Positions 61,001 to 64,000 of a DNA stretch of 64,000 nucleotides are shown here, one piece after another. This DNA is from DASPKM01 sp035628135 (GTDB lineage Bacteria > Bacteroidota > Bacteroidia > Chitinophagales > Chitinophagaceae), in the NCBI GenBank assembly GCA_035628135.1, contig DASPKM010000013.1:431105-495104 (forward strand), in the 5' to 3' direction. Under the pieces are notes generated by a model that worked only from the letters and a program-made list of their open reading frames with translations, did no database searches and was not told the DNA's origin. The translations under genes were made by a program, and so were the position numbers. How positions within the stretch are numbered: the first letter of the stretch is position 1; every line of letters starts with the position of its first letter.

Positions 61001-62428
61001 ATGAGAGTAAAAATCCCGGTTTTGTGTGTCCTGATTTTTTTCATGATCAAAACCAATGCTCAGCAGGCTGGAGGCACGCTGACCCTACAGCAGAGCATAG
61101 AGACAGGCATTGCCAACAATTTGACGGTAAAACAAAGTGAACTGGCCATGCAGCGCGCCGGCGTAGGCTACCGGCAGGCAAAGGGCAATATGATCCCAAC
61201 CCTGAATGCCAACGTTATTCACGGTATCAACCAGGGCCGCACCATCAACCCTTTTACCAATACGTACATCAATCAACAGCTGAACATCGCCAACTATGGC
61301 CTCGGTACGGATGTTACGCTGTTCAATGGATTCAGGTTGTTGAATGCGTTAAAGCAAAATTCACTTGCTTACGATGCAAGCAGGATGGAATTGGAGCAGG
61401 CGAAATATGAATTGACCATCGACATCGTACTGGCCTACCTGCAGGTGTTGAGCAACGAAGATCAGCTGGCTCTGTCCAAAAAGCAGGTGGCGTTGAGCAT
61501 GGAGCAGGTAGAGCGGTTGGAAACACTGCATAAGCAGGGAGCCATTCCTCCCGCGCAGTTGTATGATCTTAAAGGGCAGCTGGCATCCGATGAACTTTCC
61601 ATCGTAAACAACCAGAATGCGCTGGATGCTTCCAAACTGGCATTGGCGCAACTGATGAATGTTCCGTACGACAAAAACCTGCAGTTGGAGCGGCTGAACG
61701 CAGACCAATTCTCCATGACTTATGCCGGCGACCCTGAATCCATTTTTCAAACGGCCATGCGAGAGCTTGCACTGGTAAAGGCGGCAGAGCTGCGCAAGCA
61801 AAGTGCAGACAGGGGAGTAAAAGCTGCTCGCGGCGGATTAACGCCTAACTTCTTCTTTACCGCGGAGATCAATACGAACTACTCCAGCGCCGGTGTGCGT
61901 GAGATTATATTGAACCAATTCAACGATACCACTTCTTCCTTTGTATCCATCGGCAGCAACAATTTCAAGGTAATTACGCCGAGCGTGAATACCACAACCG
62001 AGAAGATCAGGTATGTTGAGCAGTTGAAAAACAACTACGGGACCTTTGTGGGCATAGGCATCAATATTCCGATCCTCAATTCGTTCAGGGCAAGGAACCA
62101 GGTCTCACTTGCAAAGATCGACCGGAAGAATGCGGAATACACGCTGCAGGCCACCCACATCCAATTGAAGCAGGCCATCGAACAAGCCTATTTTAATATG
62201 AAGGCTGCTGAACAGCGTTACAGGGTACTGCAACAGCAGGTGGATGCCTTCACGCTTTCTTTCCATGCCGCAGAAGTGCGTTTTAACGCCGGTGTAGGAA
62301 CTTCAATAGATTATTTAATAGCCAAGGATAATGTCGACAGGGCGAATATCAATCTGGTAAGCGCAAGGTACGACTACGTGCTCCGCACCAAGATCCTCGA
62401 CTATTACCAGAACAAACCGCTGTGGTAA
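61001..62428 (+). CDS. TolC-like outer-membrane efflux channel
   Basis: The 475-residue protein has a signal peptide ending near KTNAQ, then the repeated two-part helical and strand pattern of outer-membrane efflux proteins: LTLQQSIETGIANNLTVKQSE, YELTIDIVLAYLQVL, and the second copy FRARNQVSLAKIDRKNAEYTLQATHIQLKQAIEQAYFNMKAAEQRY. The strand segments GTDVTLFNGF and GIGINIPIL would form the barrel. It should trimerise and give the adaptor a path across the outer membrane. It is the last gene before the terminator at 62446. Confidence 0.92.
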   Translation: MRVKIPVLCVLIFFMIKTNAQQAGGTLTLQQSIETGIANNLTVKQSELAMQRAGVGYRQAKGNMIPTLNANVIHGINQGRTINPFTNTYINQQLNIANYGLGTDVTLFNGFRLLNALKQNSLAYDASRMELEQAKYELTIDIVLAYLQVLSNEDQLALSKKQVALSMEQVERLETLHKQGAIPPAQLYDLKGQLASDELSIVNNQNALDASKLALAQLMNVPYDKNLQLERLNADQFSMTYAGDPESIFQTAMRELALVKAAELRKQSADRGVKAARGGLTPNFFFTAEINTNYSSAGVREIILNQFNDTTSSFVSIGSNNFKVITPSVNTTTEKIRYVEQLKNNYGTFVGIGINIPILNSFRARNQVSLAKIDRKNAEYTLQATHIQLKQAIEQAYFNMKAAEQRYRVLQQQVDAFTLSFHAAEVRFNAGVGTSIDYLIAKDNVDRANINLVSARYDYVLRTKILDYYQNKPLW

Positions 62429-62445
62429 GCCAATAACCCATCATC

Positions 62446-62491
62446 AAAAATAAAGAGGCTGCTCATCCCCGTGGGCAGCCTCTTTATTTTT
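62446..62491. terminator. Strong hairpin terminator of the efflux operon
   Basis: Perfect 17-base arms (62446-62462 and 62475-62491) pair around a 12-base loop; the inner part is GAGGCTGC/GCAGCCTC and the outer part is A-rich on the left and T-rich on the right, so it works in both directions. It starts 18 bases after the channel gene stop. Confidence 0.85.
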
Positions 62492-62562
62492 CTATCTCTT
62501 TCTATCTCTTTCTCCTCCTTTCTTACCAACTCTTCCCTCGAAACCTTTCCTTGTCCTATCTC

Positions 62563-62592
62563 AAAAAAAATCCGCCCATGGACATGAGCGGA
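62563..62592 (-). terminator. Terminator of the ribonucleotide reductase gene
   Basis: TCCGCCCATG (62571-62580) and CATGAGCGGA (62583-62592) pair with one mismatch around GA. Eight A on the plus strand at 62563-62570 give a U tract on the minus strand after the hairpin. Confidence 0.65.
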
Positions 62593-62661
62593 ATTGTAGT
62601 CTATGAATAACCGTCCTAAATTCTTAAACCTGTACTTGCATGTTGGACAGGGGTAATTATC

Positions 62662-64000
62662 TTAACTACAGCCTAAGCTGTTGCCGCAATTCAAACATTT
62701 ATAACACGTGCCGCTGCGGATGGTAATATGCCCGCACACGTTACACGCGGGCGCGTCGCTTTGCATATTGCGTGCGGCGGCATTCACCACATCCATTCCC
62801 GATTCCGGCTTCACCTGCGCTTTTTCTTTTTTCGGTTGTACATAGGCGCTGGGTTTGGCAGCGGCCACGATGCGCACATCACTTAACTCGGGCGTTTTTT
62901 TTTCATATTCCAGCGAGGTGGGAATATCATCCCAATCGTCCGTGCCGGTGTTCATTACCTCAGGCCTGTCCAACACGTGCACCAGGTCGGTCCTTCCCAG
63001 GTATTCATACGCCAGTGCGCGGAAGATGAAGTCTACGATGGAAGTAGTGCTCTTGATATTGGGATGGTCTACCATTCCCGACGGCTCGAAGCGCGTGAAC
63101 ACGAACTTCTCTACGAACTCCTCTAATGGAACGCCGTATTGGAGGCCGATGGAAATGGCAATGGCAAAGCAGTTCAGCATGCTGCGCATGGTAGCGCCTT
63201 CCTTGGCCATATCGATAAAGATCTCTCCCACCGTGCCATCAGCGTATTCGCCAGTGCGCAGGAAAACCGTTTGTCCATTGATCTTGGCTTTTTGGGTGAA
63301 GCCCCTTCTTTTTGCAGGCAATGCACGGCGTTCAACAATGCTTGCCAGCTTGCGTTTGAGTTTGGTATCAGGTGAAGCCTGTACTCGTTTGGTTACTTCA
63401 TCAAGCAATTCCTCGATGGTAAGTTTGGCCATGTCAACGATGTTCGATTCAACCGTTTCTTGTTTCTCGTTTCTCGTTTCCTCTGTTTCGTCATTCCTTT
63501 TCTTTTTATCACTCTTGTTACTTAATGGCTGTGATAATTTTGAACCGTCACGATACAGAGCACATGCTTTCAAGCCTAATTGCCAGCTTAGCATATAGGA
63601 ATCTGCAATTTCTTCAACTGTTGCTTCGTGAGGGAGATTAATGGTCTTTGAAATAGCACCGGAAATGAATGGTTGCGCAGCTGCCATCATGCGGATGTGT
63701 CCATGTGCATGGATGAAACGCTGCCCTTTCTTGCCGCATTTGTTAGCGCAATCGAAAACAGGAAGATGCTCTTCTTTCAAATAAGGGGCGCCTTCTACAG
63801 TCATCGTTCCGCATACATAATCATTGGCTGCGTCAATTTGTTCATCAGTAAACCCAAGTGCTTCCAATAAGCTCCATTCAAAATTGAAATATTGCTCCGG
63901 CTTGAAACCTAAGCGTTGTAAACATTCTTCACCGAGATTATACACGTTGAACACAAATCCGATTTCAAATGCAGAGGCCACAGCAGCATCGAGTTTTTTA
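62662..64000 (-). CDS. nrdJ: Adenosylcobalamin-dependent (class II) ribonucleotide reductase, C-terminal part
   Basis: The frame is open to the window edge, so about 445 C-terminal residues are seen. They include the end of the catalytic barrel (GAISKTINLPHEATVEEI, SWQLGLKACALYRDGSK), the TSCPD domain (FLRTGEYADGTVGEIFIDM, EKFVFTRFEPSG), and a C-terminal zinc ribbon with four CxxC-type cysteines (CNVCGHITIRSGTCYKCLNCG). The protein makes deoxyribonucleotides from ribonucleoside diphosphates using B12. Between the catalytic part and the TSCPD domain there is a charged linker (KKKRNDETEETRNEKQETVES) that coincides with a repetitive DNA stretch. It converges on the efflux operon. Confidence 0.93.
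   Translation of the reverse strand, partial: KKLDAAVASAFEIGFVFNVYNLGEECLQRLGFKPEQYFNFEWSLLEALGFTDEQIDAANDYVCGTMTVEGAPYLKEEHLPVFDCANKCGKKGQRFIHAHGHIRMMAAAQPFISGAISKTINLPHEATVEEIADSYMLSWQLGLKACALYRDGSKLSQPLSNKSDKKKRNDETEETRNEKQETVESNIVDMAKLTIEELLDEVTKRVQASPDTKLKRKLASIVERRALPAKRRGFTQKAKINGQTVFLRTGEYADGTVGEIFIDMAKEGATMRSMLNCFAIAISIGLQYGVPLEEFVEKFVFTRFEPSGMVDHPNIKSTTSIVDFIFRALAYEYLGRTDLVHVLDRPEVMNTGTDDWDDIPTSLEYEKKTPELSDVRIVAAAKPSAYVQPKKEKAQVKPESGMDVVNAAARNMQSDAPACNVCGHITIRSGTCYKCLNCGNSLGCS
63455..63490 (-). repeat. GAGAAAC-type word repeat inside the reductase gene
   Basis: On the plus strand the sequence repeats GTTTCTT, GTTTCTC, GTTTCTC, GTTTCCTCT and GTTTCG. On the coding strand this gives GAAACGAGAAACGAGAAAC-type words that encode the charged linker of the reductase in frame. 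Confidence 0.6.

Overview
The window looks like chromosomal DNA of a Bacteroidota species, most likely of the Chitinophagaceae type (inference). The grounds are promoters of the TAnnTTTG kind, few Shine-Dalgarno sequences, about 800-residue internally duplicated FtsX/MacB permeases, a GAFTDA-type sigma-54 activator next to an efflux operon, and intergenic repeats built from short repeated words. No tRNA, rRNA, CRISPR array, transposase or phage gene was seen.

Positions 1-8755 hold a signalling trio (RsbQ-like hydrolase, PAS histidine kinase, stand-alone receiver). A GlxA/AraC-type regulator follows with small stress or detoxification genes: two VOC proteins, DUF4287, DUF4342, an AlkD-like protein and an SRPBCC protein. 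Three of these promoters share a two-site motif at fixed distance from the -7 element, which suggests a local regulon. A sialate O-acetylesterase, a wrecked AHSA1-type pseudogene and an orphan copy of the promoter motif come next.

Positions 8755-14260 hold a divergent accessory locus. On the minus strand are a glycosyltransferase, a class III aminotransferase and a radical SAM/SPASM enzyme. On the plus strand are a two-repeat small protein, a beta-propeller-like protein and an ATP-grasp ligase. The set looks biosynthetic, but the product cannot be named. Positions 14219-20458 carry a sensor kinase and then a minus-strand operon: sigma-54 response regulator, NtrY-like kinase, lipoprotein and DUF2236 protein.

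Positions 20772-62428 are the centre of the window: one 41.6 kb plus-strand gene train encoding an HlyD adaptor, a small exported protein, an ABC ATPase, FIFTEEN consecutive FtsX/MacB-type permeases (P1-P15, 785-818 residues each), a second ABC ATPase and a TolC-like outer membrane channel. Each permease carries two MacB-type periplasmic domains and two FtsX cores, so each can in principle be a complete pseudo-dimeric permease. All fifteen end in NPV(K/E)SLRTE. They are clearly divergent from each other, so they are old paralogues. The simplest model (inference) is a tripartite export machine in which one adaptor, one outer membrane channel and two ATPases serve many interchangeable permeases, controlled by the divergent sigma-54 regulator and kinase. 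The train starts behind a 19-bp palindrome, an imperfect -24/-12 sequence and a terminator-like leader hairpin, and ends at a strong hairpin terminator. Many spacers inside it carry hairpins of two word families (GTGAGT and GTCATT).

Positions 62662-64000 are the C-terminal part of a B12-dependent ribonucleotide reductase on the minus strand, running off the window.
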